Below are positions 28,195-38,659 of a DNA stretch of 64,000 bases, piece by piece. Position numbers and translations under genes: made by a program. The DNA lies in assembly GCF_007786455.1 (NCBI RefSeq), contig NZ_VNJK01000001.1, positions 1,696,074-1,760,073 of the forward strand. The letters are read 5' to 3'. The stretch comes from Paenibacillus agilis. Its GTDB lineage: Bacteria; Bacillota; Bacilli; Paenibacillales; Paenibacillaceae. Position 1 is the first letter of the stretch; the number at the start of each line of letters is the position of its first letter. The notes beneath the pieces were generated by a model that saw only the letters and a list, made by a program, of their open reading frames with translations, did no database searches and had not been told where the DNA came from.

Positions 28195-31100
28195 GTGCAT
28201 AACAGGGATCGCATCTCAGAAACGCTTCAATCCGTAATACATTCAGGTATAGATTCAATAAGCTTCGATAAGCAGCTGGAAGATCTAGCTGTTCAACTCG
28301 AAGCGGCTGGAAACTCTACTGCATCATCTAAAATGAAAGAAGTGGCTGCTAAATGGCGCGAGCAATCTATATACATTGCGATGTGCGGTCATTTCTCTGC
28401 AGGTAAGTCCACCGTAATTAACCGGCTAAGCGGTAGAGCGTTGCTCCCGTCTAGTCCGATACCGACAAGTGCCAATATTGTTGAAGTGCGGTATGGAACG
28501 AGTCGTGCCGAGATATATCGTCATAATGCTGAAGGCGGAACCTCTGCTGAGCAGATTCCACTGACGCAGTTGCAGGCCGCTTGCCGCGATGGAGAAGCGA
28601 TCGAGCGAATCGTTCTATTTGAAGAAGTAGAATGGCTTCGTCAAGGAGCTGTATTGCTTGATACGCCTGGTGTAGATTCTACAGACGATGCTCACCGGGC
28701 AGCAACAGAATCAGCTCTGCATCTGGCTGATGTTGTCGTCTATGTGACGGACTATAATCATGTACAATCTGAGTTGAATTTTACTTTTGCTAAAAAAGTT
28801 GCAGATGCGGGTAAGCCGCTCATTTGGATTGTGAATCAAATTGACAAACATCGTGAACAAGAGCTGTCATTCAAAAGCTATCGTGATAGCGTTGAAGCTG
28901 CCTTGCAAGCGTGGAATATTGCACCCGCAGCTATATATTATGTATCAATGCGCCAGCCTGAGCATCCGTGCAATGAGTGGATGGCTGCGCAATCGGCGCT
29001 CAGTTTACTTGTAGAACATCGAGCACCATTTGTTCAAGTTGGAGCGGTAAGAGCCTCTCAGGAAATTGTAAAAGAATATGAGGCGTGGGCTAGTCAGCCA
29101 ATCGCAGAAGAAAGAGAGCAATGGGAAGAGCAAGTTGGCGGTAAAGAAGCTGTACAGGCGCTGCAAGGGGAGTATGATGCAGCAGCATCTCAATTAGAGA
29201 AATTGCGGGGCCAGATCACGAAACAGCAAAATGAATGGATGCAAGCGCTAACGCGTCTGCTCCGTGATGCAATTCTAACTCCTGCTGTACTTCGTGATGC
29301 AGCACAGCAATATTTGGACAGTCGTAAGCCTGGCTTCAAGGTTGGACTCCTCTTTACTGCAGCAAAGACAGAAGCGGAGCGGGAGCGCCGTCTAGAGCAG
29401 CTTACTGCAAAATGGAATGAAGAACTGCGTGCACATGTATATGCGCATTTGCTGCCTATGTATCGCACGCTTGCTCGTGAAGCAGGAGCGGATGAGCGCC
29501 TATCTGTTCAAGTGCTAGAGGATGAGTTGCCTCATTTTACAAGTGATATGCTTAAACAGCATGTACAGGAGTCTTCAGCAGGCAGCGGCGAATATACGAT
29601 GAATTATTGCTTATCTCGTGCTGAAGAGATGAAAGCGGCAGTGCGGCGCACGGTGCTTGCAGGTTCTGATAAGTTGTTTGAACAAATAAGCGATAGAGAT
29701 TCGGAATTGATTCATCAGCAAGAAGAGCAGTTTGAACATATGAAACAGCAACTCGCCGCCTTGCATCAATTGGAAGCTCGTTTAAACGAAGTGAAGTTAA
29801 AAGTGAATCAGTTGCAAGCACAGTTGAAACATAATAGTAGTGGCAGTGAAGCAAAAGATGATTTGCAGTTGCTTCAGCACGTTATTCATTATGTTAGAGA
29901 TCAATCTTGTAAGTTAATTGAAGCGAGACGGAATGAGCTTGATGAGCAATATGCTGAGGGCGGAGTGTCAGAGCAGATGGCACATGCAGATGAAATGTAT
30001 ATTACATCTGTCAGCACGGATACGAAGCTACAGGCTGAAGCCGCAGAGGGGCAAGCATATGCCGCAGCGCCGGTGTTGGAACCAGCTAATGTGCGGAGCG
30101 GCATTGCTGCTGCTGTAGAAGCGCTGCGTTCAACTTCAAAGCAATTGGAGCGTATCGATTCAATGTCCGCGCTCGCTGCTGACTATCGCAACAAAGCGGA
30201 GCGGCTTTCGAATAACCGCTTTACAGTCGCGTTATTCGGAGCATTTAGCGCAGGTAAGTCATCGTTTGCTAACGCACTTATTGGTGCTAATGCGCTGCCA
30301 GTATCGCCTAATCCAACGACCGCAGCAATTAATACGATTACTGCGCCAACGGCAGAGCGGCCTCATGGCACTGCTTTGATTCGATTAAAGAGCGAGCAGC
30401 GACTTTTGGAAGATATGCGCTATGCTTTGGTACAAATGGGCGATGCTAACGCAGTTCATTATTCGTTAGAGGAAGCTATAGCTTCATTATCGCGTTGGAA
30501 TCCTGACATGCTGCATCCTTCTGGACGCCCGCATTACAGCTTTATACAAGCTATATCGACAGGCTATGCCCATGTTAAAGAACATATAGGTAAAGAAATA
30601 CTTGTTGAGGAAGCTGAATATCGATCTTATGTAGCAGATGAATCTCGTTCTGCTTTTGTTGAACATATTGAATATATGTATGACTGTGAATGGACACGTC
30701 AAGGCTTCGTATTCGTGGATACGCCTGGTGCGGATTCTATTAATGCACGACATACAGGAGTAGCCTTTGAGTATATCAAAAATGCGGACATGATTTTATT
30801 TGTTACTTATTATAATCATGCCTTCTCTCAAGCAGATCGACAGTTTCTTACGCAGCTCGGTCGAGTTAAAGATGCATTCGAAATGGATAAGATGTTCTTT
30901 ATCGTTAATGCAGCAGATCTCGCCGCAAGTAAGGACGAGTTGGAAAGTGTCATGACCTATGTAGAAGGCAGGTTGCTGGAGTTTGGAATTCGTTCGCCAA
31001 GATTGAATGCAGTGTCCAGTTTACGTGCACTTGAGGGTAAATTGGCAGATGATAAAGCCCAGATCCGTGCCGCTGGCTTTGAAGCGTTTGAAGAACGGTT

Positions 31101-31989
31101 TATGTCATTTGCTGTGAATGAACTAGCTGCGATGAGTATGGAGCGAGCTTATGCTGACATACAGCGGGCACATGGGCAATTGCAAGCTTTGGAGCGGGCA
31201 CTGTTATCTAATGCAGCAGATCGGGAACAGCAACAGCAACAAATTGCTCAATCTTGGTCAGAAGTTGAACACCAATTGAATTTACTGGCTGAAACGGATG
31301 AAAGCCGATCTATGACCCAAGAATGTGAAGAGTTGCTGTATCACGTTCGTCAGCGTATTCAATATCGTTTCAATGATGGATTTGCCTATGCTTTCAATCC
31401 GGCATCGCTGCGAGCTGATCAATCGGATCTTGATCTCGCATTACGGCTCGCATTCCAAGATTGGAGACGGCATTTGGAAGTAGAGTTGACGAATGAAGTA
31501 TTGGCTACAAGTTTACGCCTAGAACAGCATGCAAAGCGGCTCATCGTTCAGCATATTGGAGATGCTTCCTCCTTTATGATGGCAAGGTTCGAAGGATATG
31601 TTTACGAGTGGCCTCCATTGGATTCTTGGACTACACCTCATGTAGAAGCAAAGCTGCCTCAACTTCAGATGGAAGTCAAAGAGCTTCGTAAATGGTATAA
31701 GAACGCGAAGCATTTCTTTGAAGCGGGTGGGCGTGATAGTTTGAAACAGCATTTGGAAGTGATGTGCATGGAAGCAATGAAGATTGAGGTGCATAACATG
31801 CAGCAGATGCTCATTTCGCATATAACATCTTGCTTCCAGAATGAAATGACTCAACTAGAAAATGAAGCGAGAGAAGTATGGCATGCACACTATAACCGTT
31901 TGTGTTCCGTTACTTCGGATACAATATCGCTTGAAGTGCTTCAAGATGCTATTCAGCAAGTGAATCGTCAGCGCGAAATGAGCGTATAA
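28195..31989 (+). CDS. Dynamin-family GTPase with two fused GTPase modules (DynA-like)
   Basis: A protein of about 1,264 residues made of two bacterial-dynamin modules in tandem, like Bacillus DynA/YpbR. Module 1 has P-loop GHFSAGKS (65-72), the switch motif DTPGVDST and NQIDKH. Module 2 has P-loop GAFSAGKSS from about 682, VDTPGADS and the VNAADL position. Long helical stalk regions follow each. Such proteins bind and fuse membranes and protect against membrane damage and phage lysis. The start is uncertain: GTG 28195 has GGGGGA nine bases upstream, ATG 28186 and ATG 28165 lack a spaced site, and TTG 28138 abuts the preceding terminator. Confidence 0.92.
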   Translation: MHNRDRISETLQSVIHSGIDSISFDKQLEDLAVQLEAAGNSTASSKMKEVAAKWREQSIYIAMCGHFSAGKSTVINRLSGRALLPSSPIPTSANIVEVRYGTSRAEIYRHNAEGGTSAEQIPLTQLQAACRDGEAIERIVLFEEVEWLRQGAVLLDTPGVDSTDDAHRAATESALHLADVVVYVTDYNHVQSELNFTFAKKVADAGKPLIWIVNQIDKHREQELSFKSYRDSVEAALQAWNIAPAAIYYVSMRQPEHPCNEWMAAQSALSLLVEHRAPFVQVGAVRASQEIVKEYEAWASQPIAEEREQWEEQVGGKEAVQALQGEYDAAASQLEKLRGQITKQQNEWMQALTRLLRDAILTPAVLRDAAQQYLDSRKPGFKVGLLFTAAKTEAERERRLEQLTAKWNEELRAHVYAHLLPMYRTLAREAGADERLSVQVLEDELPHFTSDMLKQHVQESSAGSGEYTMNYCLSRAEEMKAAVRRTVLAGSDKLFEQISDRDSELIHQQEEQFEHMKQQLAALHQLEARLNEVKLKVNQLQAQLKHNSSGSEAKDDLQLLQHVIHYVRDQSCKLIEARRNELDEQYAEGGVSEQMAHADEMYITSVSTDTKLQAEAAEGQAYAAAPVLEPANVRSGIAAAVEALRSTSKQLERIDSMSALAADYRNKAERLSNNRFTVALFGAFSAGKSSFANALIGANALPVSPNPTTAAINTITAPTAERPHGTALIRLKSEQRLLEDMRYALVQMGDANAVHYSLEEAIASLSRWNPDMLHPSGRPHYSFIQAISTGYAHVKEHIGKEILVEEAEYRSYVADESRSAFVEHIEYMYDCEWTRQGFVFVDTPGADSINARHTGVAFEYIKNADMILFVTYYNHAFSQADRQFLTQLGRVKDAFEMDKMFFIVNAADLAASKDELESVMTYVEGRLLEFGIRSPRLNAVSSLRALEGKLADDKAQIRAAGFEAFEERFMSFAVNELAAMSMERAYADIQRAHGQLQALERALLSNAADREQQQQQIAQSWSEVEHQLNLLAETDESRSMTQECEELLYHVRQRIQYRFNDGFAYAFNPASLRADQSDLDLALRLAFQDWRRHLEVELTNEVLATSLRLEQHAKRLIVQHIGDASSFMMARFEGYVYEWPPLDSWTTPHVEAKLPQLQMEVKELRKWYKNAKHFFEAGGRDSLKQHLEVMCMEAMKIEVHNMQQMLISHITSCFQNEMTQLENEAREVWHAHYNRLCSVTSDTISLEVLQDAIQQVNRQREMSV

Positions 31990-32041
31990 AAATATCTTTT
32001 TTGTCATTCTTATATTTATTTGATATGAATCGCTTGAACTG

Positions 32042-32066
32042 CTGCCCCGATATATCGGGGCAGTTT
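32042..32066 (+). terminator. Intrinsic terminator after dynamin gene
   Basis: CTGCCCCGA-TATA-TCGGGGCAG is a perfect 9-bp stem followed by TTT, 52 bp after the dynamin stop. Confidence 0.85.
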
Positions 32067-32261
32067 GTGCATATTGAAGGAAACTGGATATTATCTGAGA
32101 AAATACAATGAATTAAAAGAAATATATGGGTATATATATGCAAAATCTCTCTATTTCGCATATTCCGCTTAAATATGAGATAATGCGCGTTTTGCTGTTG
32201 CTACAAGCTGGTGTTAAACTCCGATAATACATAACACAGGAGTAGGAGGAGGGAGGTTGTC

Positions 32262-34034
32262 ATGAATATTTTTGGTCAATTACGTCCGTACTATTGGTCA
32301 CAAAGGAAAATGATACTGGGATCACTGTTATGCTTAGTGGTAGCAACTGCGCTTGGTCTTGTTTATCCTAACTTGCTGCGCATCCTTATCGATGATGTCA
32401 TTGGAAAGGAACAGTTTCATTGGGTCCCTTGGCTGGCGGGAGGAGTAGTTCTCGTCGTACTGCTAAAAGGTTCGATGCAGTTCCTGCACGGATTTCTAGG
32501 GGGAAGAGTAGCCAATCATGTTGCCTATGAGATGCGAAACGCTTCTTATGAGAAGTTGCAAACGTTATCTTATCGGTACTATGACAAAGCACGTACCGGT
32601 GATTTAATGTCAAGGCTAACTGCTGATTTGGAAGGAATACGATTGTTTATTGGATTCGGCTTTGCGCAATTATTGAATCTGTTCTTAATGGTTGTGTTTG
32701 GAGCTGCGATGATGATGTCGCTCAATTGGCAGCTCACTTTGATTACAATGGTTACGATGCCAATACTCGTCTTTACGGTATCCAAGTTCCAAGCCAAAAT
32801 TCATCCTGCCTTTCAAGAGATGCGACAGACGTTCAGTGAGCTTAACACAGCAGTTCAAGAAAACATAACAGGGATGCGTACTGTAAAATCATTCGCACGA
32901 GAAAGACATGAAGTGGATAAATTCTCAAGCCGCAATGAGGCGTACAAAAATAATCAGCTTCGCGCAGCCAACCTGTGGGGTGGATATTTTCCGGTAATGG
33001 AGCTTCTATCTTTATTATGTGTTGTTCTGCTTCTTACTGTAGGTGGAACCATGGTAATAAAGAAACAGTTGTCTCTCGGGGAACTAGTCGCATTTTTCAG
33101 TATGATATGGTACATCATTGGCCCGATGTGGGGAATTGGGTTTCATATTAACAACTATACGCAAGCGAAGTCCTCTGGGGAGCGCATATTGGAATTATTA
33201 AACTCCCATATAGACATCCAAAACAGCGATACTACTTATGTGTTGGATGGCAATAAGGTGGAAGGGCATGTACAATTCCACAATGTTTCTTTCAAATATG
33301 AGGAAGATGCAGAGGCAGTGAGCCAGATTGACTTTAATGCTACCCCAGGTAAAGTAATTGGCTTGATGGGAGGCACGGGGGCTGGTAAGTCTACGATTAT
33401 TCAGCTGCTTATGCGAGCTTATGATGTGAATGAGGGAGCTATAACGCTAGATGGTAGAAATATCAAGGATATTGAAATTACAAGTTTGCGCAGTCAAGTT
33501 GCAATTGTATTTCAAGAAACGTTCTTGTTCTCTTCAACGATACGAAATAATATCGCATATGGCCGTAATGATGTAAGTATGGATGAAATTATTCGCGTTG
33601 CGAAGCTGGCTCAAGCACATGACTTTATTATGGAGCTGCCATTAGGATATGATACGCTAGTTGGTGAACGCGGACTTGGGCTGTCAGGAGGTCAAAAGCA
33701 GCGTATTGCGATAGCGCGTGCAATGTTGTGTGATCCTAAAATTCTAGTGCTGGATGATGCTACGAGTGCAGTCGACATGGAGACGGAGCATTCCATCCAA
33801 GCTGGTTTCCAAGAAGTGATGAAGGGGCGTACCGTATTTATTATTGCCCATCGGATTTCTTCACTGCGACATGCTGATGAAATTCTCATTTTGGATAAAG
33901 GTAAAATTGTTCAGCGTGGAACACATGAGGAGCTTATTCAGCAGTCAGGTATGTATCAAGATACGTATCATATTCAATATGCAGATTATTTAAACCTTGC
34001 GAAACAAGGGGTTTATAGTGAGGTGAGCTCATGA
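32262..34034 (+). CDS. ABC exporter half-transporter, subunit 1 (degenerate ATP site)
   Basis: A 590-residue half-transporter: six-helix exporter membrane domain (about 1-315) and nucleotide-binding domain (about 335-575). The Walker A is GGTGAGKST and the signature LSGGQKQR is canonical. The Walker B ends ILVLDDATSAVD, where the catalytic glutamate is aspartate. Together with its partner it forms a heterodimeric multidrug-type exporter of the YfiB/YfiC or BmrCD class. The ATG follows a strong GGAGG. It overlaps the next gene by ATGA. The substrate cannot be told from sequence. Confidence 0.93.
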   Translation: MNIFGQLRPYYWSQRKMILGSLLCLVVATALGLVYPNLLRILIDDVIGKEQFHWVPWLAGGVVLVVLLKGSMQFLHGFLGGRVANHVAYEMRNASYEKLQTLSYRYYDKARTGDLMSRLTADLEGIRLFIGFGFAQLLNLFLMVVFGAAMMMSLNWQLTLITMVTMPILVFTVSKFQAKIHPAFQEMRQTFSELNTAVQENITGMRTVKSFARERHEVDKFSSRNEAYKNNQLRAANLWGGYFPVMELLSLLCVVLLLTVGGTMVIKKQLSLGELVAFFSMIWYIIGPMWGIGFHINNYTQAKSSGERILELLNSHIDIQNSDTTYVLDGNKVEGHVQFHNVSFKYEEDAEAVSQIDFNATPGKVIGLMGGTGAGKSTIIQLLMRAYDVNEGAITLDGRNIKDIEITSLRSQVAIVFQETFLFSSTIRNNIAYGRNDVSMDEIIRVAKLAQAHDFIMELPLGYDTLVGERGLGLSGGQKQRIAIARAMLCDPKILVLDDATSAVDMETEHSIQAGFQEVMKGRTVFIIAHRISSLRHADEILILDKGKIVQRGTHEELIQQSGMYQDTYHIQYADYLNLAKQGVYSEVSS

Positions 34035-35893
34035 GAACCGCAGCAAATGCATCATCTACAGAGCATGAATCAGCAGCGCATGCCAATGAGGTGAAACAAC
34101 AACCTTCACGATTTTATTATCCAGATGATGAGCTGATTGAGAAACCGTTTAACTGGGCTCAAATGCGCAGGTTGTTCGCGTATATGCGCCCGTACAAGCG
34201 TCAGCTGCTTCCTGCATTGATCGTACTTATCATAGTGGATACACTGACGAAGTTGTCGATACCGTTTCTCATTAGTTATGCGATTGACTCGGCCATTGCG
34301 CCAAAGGATATGGACCCATCCTTGAGAATGCTTTATATTGTGGCTGGTACGATACTTGGCTTGTACATTGTACAATGGGCTGCAAATACATATCGCATTA
34401 AGTTCATGAGTATGATTGGCCAACGTATTATTTATGATTTGCGTGCCGATTTGTTCAAGCATATTCAGACGCTGTCTTTCCGTTTCTATGATAAGCGTCC
34501 TGCAGGTTCCGTGCTTGTACGTATTACGAATGATGTGAACTCGTTACAAGATTTGTTTACGAACGGAGCTATAAACGTTTTAGTTGATTTGCTCCAATTG
34601 GTGGGAATCGTCATTATATTAATGTTCTTGAATGTGAAATTGGCGATTGCGGTTATGATTACCGTACCGATTATGTTCGTTGTATCTACTCGTTTGCGCC
34701 GCCATATTCGGATGGCTTGGCAGGATGTTCGAATTAAGCAGTCTCGCATAAATTCTCATTTGAATGAAGCGATTCAAGGGATGCGAGTGACACAGGCTTA
34801 TGCGCAAGAACAAGAGAATATGAAGTTTTTTGATAAAATGAACCGCATCAATAAAGCGTCTTTCGACCGTGCTTCCATGATGAATCAGACATTCAGTCCA
34901 ATTATTGAAGTGACGAGCGCGATCGGTGGATTTATTTTATTCTGGTATGGTTCTCATTTAATCCAAGTTGGAGCTATCACAGTTGGGGTATTGTTCGCAT
35001 TTGCTCAATATGTGGGGAACTTCTGGGAGCCGATTAACCGTCTTGGTATGATGTATTCCCAAATGTTGATTGCTATGGCTTCCTCTGAGCGCATATTTGA
35101 ATTTATGGATGAGAAGCCCAATGTGGACGAAAATAAACAAGCGAAGCAGCTTCCTGTTGTTAAAGGAGACATTCAGCTCGATAGCGTAGTGTTTGAATAT
35201 GAAGCAGGCCGTCCAGCAATCCGTAATATTTCCTTCGATGTGGAAGCAGGGCAGTCCATCGCCCTTGTTGGTCATACAGGCTCAGGCAAAACGACGATTA
35301 TTAGCTTAATCAGTCGTTTCTATGACCCTACAGAGGGGCGTGTACTGGTTGATGGTCAAGATATTCGCCATGTGCAGTTGAATAGCTTGCGGACGCAGAT
35401 CGGTATCGTAATGCAGGATACGTTTATATTCTCAGGTACGATCCGCGACAACATTCGCTTTGGTCGGCTAGATGCAACAGATGAGGAAGTGGAAGCAGCT
35501 GCAAGGTCCGTACATGCTCATGAGTTTATCGATCAGTTGCCAATGGGCTATGATACAGAAGTGCAGGAGCGAGGTAGTGCCCTTTCTATGGGGCAGCGGC
35601 AGTTGTTGTCGTTTGCTAGAGCGTTGCTCGCAGATCCGAGAATTCTTATTTTGGATGAGGCGACAGCAAGTATTGATACCGATACGGAAATTAAAATTCA
35701 AAATGCGTTGAAAACGTTGCTTAAGGGGCGCACGTCCTTCATCATCGCTCATCGTTTGTCCACGATTCGAGATTGCGATCGTATTATTGTACTGAATCAA
35801 GGTGTTATTCAAGAACAAGGCACGCATGATCAGCTCATGGATACACAAGGTACGTATTATGGTTTAGTAGCAGCACAATTTAAATACATGTAA
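34031..35893 (+). CDS. ABC exporter half-transporter, subunit 2 (catalytic ATP site)
   Basis: A 620-residue half-transporter. An N-terminal extension of about 50 residues precedes the exporter membrane domain (about 50-360), and the nucleotide-binding domain is C-terminal. Walker A GHTGSGKTT and Walker B ILILDEATASID are canonical, but the signature is LSMGQRQL, with M replacing the first G. The degeneracies are complementary to subunit 1. One composite site (subunit 2 Walker with subunit 1 signature) is fully canonical, and the other is degenerate on both sides. This is the known pattern of asymmetric heterodimeric exporters. Confidence 0.93.
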   Translation: MRTAANASSTEHESAAHANEVKQQPSRFYYPDDELIEKPFNWAQMRRLFAYMRPYKRQLLPALIVLIIVDTLTKLSIPFLISYAIDSAIAPKDMDPSLRMLYIVAGTILGLYIVQWAANTYRIKFMSMIGQRIIYDLRADLFKHIQTLSFRFYDKRPAGSVLVRITNDVNSLQDLFTNGAINVLVDLLQLVGIVIILMFLNVKLAIAVMITVPIMFVVSTRLRRHIRMAWQDVRIKQSRINSHLNEAIQGMRVTQAYAQEQENMKFFDKMNRINKASFDRASMMNQTFSPIIEVTSAIGGFILFWYGSHLIQVGAITVGVLFAFAQYVGNFWEPINRLGMMYSQMLIAMASSERIFEFMDEKPNVDENKQAKQLPVVKGDIQLDSVVFEYEAGRPAIRNISFDVEAGQSIALVGHTGSGKTTIISLISRFYDPTEGRVLVDGQDIRHVQLNSLRTQIGIVMQDTFIFSGTIRDNIRFGRLDATDEEVEAAARSVHAHEFIDQLPMGYDTEVQERGSALSMGQRQLLSFARALLADPRILILDEATASIDTDTEIKIQNALKTLLKGRTSFIIAHRLSTIRDCDRIIVLNQGVIQEQGTHDQLMDTQGTYYGLVAAQFKYM

Positions 35894-35947
35894 TCATGTA
35901 TTGAGCGTAACCTACCATTGCGAAGTAGACTAAGTAGAATCTTATAA

Positions 35948-35996
35948 AAAAGAAGCTGTTCTAACCCAATCGGCGGGTGAGGAGCAGCTTCTTTTA
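35948..35996. terminator. Bidirectional terminator between ABC exporter and S8 protease
   Basis: AAAAGAAGCTG (35948-35958) pairs with CAGCTTCTTTT (35985-35995). An inner ACCC/GGGT adds to the stem. A and T tracts flank it on both sides, suiting the convergent genes. Confidence 0.85.
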
Positions 35997-36032
35997 CGTA
36001 TAGAGATTTTTTATTACATTAATCGTGATTGT

Positions 36033-38300
36033 TTACTGTAATGCGATTATGCCACGGTTTATCGTAAATGAGATCGCTGTTGTGGCAAGCGGGAGCGGTG
36101 TTTGATGGCTTCCTACGATGGGGATCATTTTATATTCTCCGTCAGATAGATGCACTTTGTTACCGTCTTTTATCACGCTTCCGTCCCAATTACGTATTTC
36201 ATAGTGTCCGCGCTTTGTGATATCAGTTCGCTCTTGGATAGAGCCCATATCTCCGTATACTGCATGTTGAACACTTACATTCAAATATTCTATAGATTCA
36301 CGTACACTATACTCAATATTTGCTGTCTGCTGGTTTGTGTTTAATACATTTGGTGTCATTTTAAGCGAAAAGATGGGTGGCAGCGTATACAGGTCTCCAA
36401 TATGCATACTGAAGGGAACTCGCAAGATGTGTCCGCTTGTCGCTTCTGTAAGGATAATGTGTCCAAAGTGGCTTCCTTCGTTTGCATATGGAGGTACGTG
36501 TAGGTGAATCGAAATAGAAGCTTGTTGTCCAGCATGTAATGGGATGGATGTATCATTTGTTGATATAGTGACAGCTGACTTGTAGTTCTGTTGTTCAGAA
36601 GCCTCGTTGCTAGGTTTTGCTATATGGTGGTTTGGTTCATCAAATTGGATGTTTATGTTGTACATTTGGTCTGTATCTACGATATCTTTAAGCAGCAGTT
36701 CACGTTGCACGTTCGCACCAGGGATAACTTGTCCAAAAGAAAGGCTGCCTGTGTAATACTCATCAGGTTGAGCGCTATTTGTAACATCGGTTGTTGCTTG
36801 TATGAGTGCAACTGCTTCAGCTTGCAGTATGTTCGGAATGGATAATCGGCCTGCTCCTTGGTCATAGACTTTGTACCGTGTTCCAGCTGTATCTGCAAGC
36901 GGTACTGCATTATTCATAAGTATGGATTTGATTTCTCCTGGTTCATAATAGTTGCCTTCTATTTCTGCTTTGTTCAAGAGCAGCGCTGCAGTGCCGGCGA
37001 CATGCGGAGCAGCCATACTCGTTCCATTCGTTTCTTTGTAGGCATTGGAATAGTCCCCATTCCATGAAGGAACCGTCGAACGAATTTTCGTGCCGGGAGC
37101 TAATAGATCTGGCTTAATCTCGTAATCTGGCAATGATGGTCCACGAGAGCTAAAGGCTGCAACCTGCTGTTGATCGATGCTTGTACTTGTGGATGCCCCT
37201 ACAGCAATTGCTTGATGTGCACCAGTTGGGTGGGTGACACTATACTCATTTGGGCCGCGATTGCCATTAGAGGTTACCGCAATCACACCTGCCATAGCAG
37301 CGTTATTTAAAGCGACTGTGTCTGCTGTATATTGTGAATTGCTTTCGCCGCTTAAAGATAGATTGATGATGTCCATGTCGTCTTTTACAGCTTGTTCAAT
37401 CGCCGCAACGATATGTTCGGTTGTGCCTTTTTTATAAGGACCAAGAACGCGATAAGCGTAGAGCTCTGCTTCAGGTGCAACTCCACGAACAGAACCGTAC
37501 GGACCATTTGGTGTGCTTGGGTTACCGCGACCTACCAATACACCAGCTACGAATGTCCCATGCACCGTCGCGTATTTCGCATTTTCTTCAGCTGTAAGGT
37601 CAGGCAGAGGCATTGTTTCCATTGGATCGTTATCGTTATCAACGAAATCATATCCTCCTCGATAAGCCTTGGCTAAGCTTGGATGGCGATAATCGACGCC
37701 AGAATCAATGATCCCGATACGTATTCCTTTTCCTTTATAACCTAATTTCCAAAGTTCAGAGAGTCCAATTATATCTTGGCTTAGCGTTGTATCGGATGCC
37801 AAGTTTTGCAGCTTAGCTTCTGAATTCGTTAATGTTAATGGCACTTCATGAAAAGTTTGATTCGGATAAATCGCTTTCACATGTGGCAGCTGCAGTAATT
37901 GATCTACTTCATGCTGTGGAAGTTGAATAGATACACCGTTAAACACTTGTACATATTGATGATTAATTTTTGCTTGTGAGCTTTGGATCAGCGATTGTTT
38001 GAAATCAGCTTGCTCACTTATTATTTGTTGCGTATAAGATTGCGAACGTAGGGTGAGTTTATCTTTTACTTTGTTGTCGTATACTTTCAACGGCTCACTA
38101 TGTAATTCAACAAGAACGGTAATTGGCGCATTGCTCGTTTTGTCGTAGCTTGTTACATAACTTTTAGGCTCCGTTGATAGATCGGGTAGCGGGATTCGCG
38201 ATCGTTGAAATGCAGATAGGCTGGGTGGGGGGAGTAGGATTCCAATACATAAGCTAATACTTAATAGTTTCCAATACCATTTGTTTTTTGTTTGACTCAT
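36033..38300 (-). CDS. S8 subtilisin-like secreted protease (Vpr-like, no PA domain)
   Basis: A 755-residue exported serine protease. It has a signal peptide (about 1-30), an I9-type propeptide (about 58-150; ITVLVELHSEP, QVFNGVSIQL) and an S8 catalytic domain with D199 (IDSGVDYRH), H247 (VHGTFVAG) and S428 (NGTSMAAPH). A beta-rich C-terminal region (about 510-755) follows. It resembles Bacillus Vpr but lacks the PA insert between the active-site histidine and serine. The larger neighbour upstream on the same strand is a paralogue with similar propeptide and catalytic core. The ATG follows AGGAGG. Confidence 0.92.
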   Translation of the reverse strand: MSQTKNKWYWKLLSISLCIGILLPPPSLSAFQRSRIPLPDLSTEPKSYVTSYDKTSNAPITVLVELHSEPLKVYDNKVKDKLTLRSQSYTQQIISEQADFKQSLIQSSQAKINHQYVQVFNGVSIQLPQHEVDQLLQLPHVKAIYPNQTFHEVPLTLTNSEAKLQNLASDTTLSQDIIGLSELWKLGYKGKGIRIGIIDSGVDYRHPSLAKAYRGGYDFVDNDNDPMETMPLPDLTAEENAKYATVHGTFVAGVLVGRGNPSTPNGPYGSVRGVAPEAELYAYRVLGPYKKGTTEHIVAAIEQAVKDDMDIINLSLSGESNSQYTADTVALNNAAMAGVIAVTSNGNRGPNEYSVTHPTGAHQAIAVGASTSTSIDQQQVAAFSSRGPSLPDYEIKPDLLAPGTKIRSTVPSWNGDYSNAYKETNGTSMAAPHVAGTAALLLNKAEIEGNYYEPGEIKSILMNNAVPLADTAGTRYKVYDQGAGRLSIPNILQAEAVALIQATTDVTNSAQPDEYYTGSLSFGQVIPGANVQRELLLKDIVDTDQMYNINIQFDEPNHHIAKPSNEASEQQNYKSAVTISTNDTSIPLHAGQQASISIHLHVPPYANEGSHFGHIILTEATSGHILRVPFSMHIGDLYTLPPIFSLKMTPNVLNTNQQTANIEYSVRESIEYLNVSVQHAVYGDMGSIQERTDITKRGHYEIRNWDGSVIKDGNKVHLSDGEYKMIPIVGSHQTPLPLATTAISFTINRGIIALQ

Positions 38301-38592
38301 AAATATGTCCTCCTATTATCTTGTTCTCAATAAGTGTTTAATGAATGAGGCGTATTCACTAGGGCGAAACAGGGTACAGGTAATCAGAGTCCTGGAAATT
38401 AATTACCCTCATTAGTAAGTGATGAAACACGTTTATATTAAAGATAAAGATGTAAGTGATTCATATGTATACAGCTAATTCGAATATAGAGATAATTGAA
38501 TTTTTACATGTCGTGGTAAGAGTATATTTGTATCGTTAAGCGGGGCGAATCAGTAGCTTGTGCTGGTGTTATTCGACAACAATCAGGAAAAG
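38301..38592. other. Upstream region of the smaller S8 protease gene
   Basis: About 290 bp, A/T rich, between the protease start and the long terminator. It must contain the promoter of the smaller protease. No convincing -35/-10 pair, operator or ORF was recognised. Confidence 0.4.
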
Positions 38593-38639
38593 AAAAGAGG
38601 CTATTCCTCGTAGAAATTCTACGAGGAATAGCCTCTTTT
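38593..38639. terminator. Long perfect hairpin terminator after the SLH protease gene
   Basis: A 23-bp perfect inverted repeat begins AAAAGAGGCTATTCC (38593) and its complement ends at 38639, with only one unpaired central base. A T-rich tail follows on either strand. It isolates the two tandem protease genes from one another. Confidence 0.92.
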
Positions 38640-38659
38640 TTGTTGACAGTGTTTAAAAA

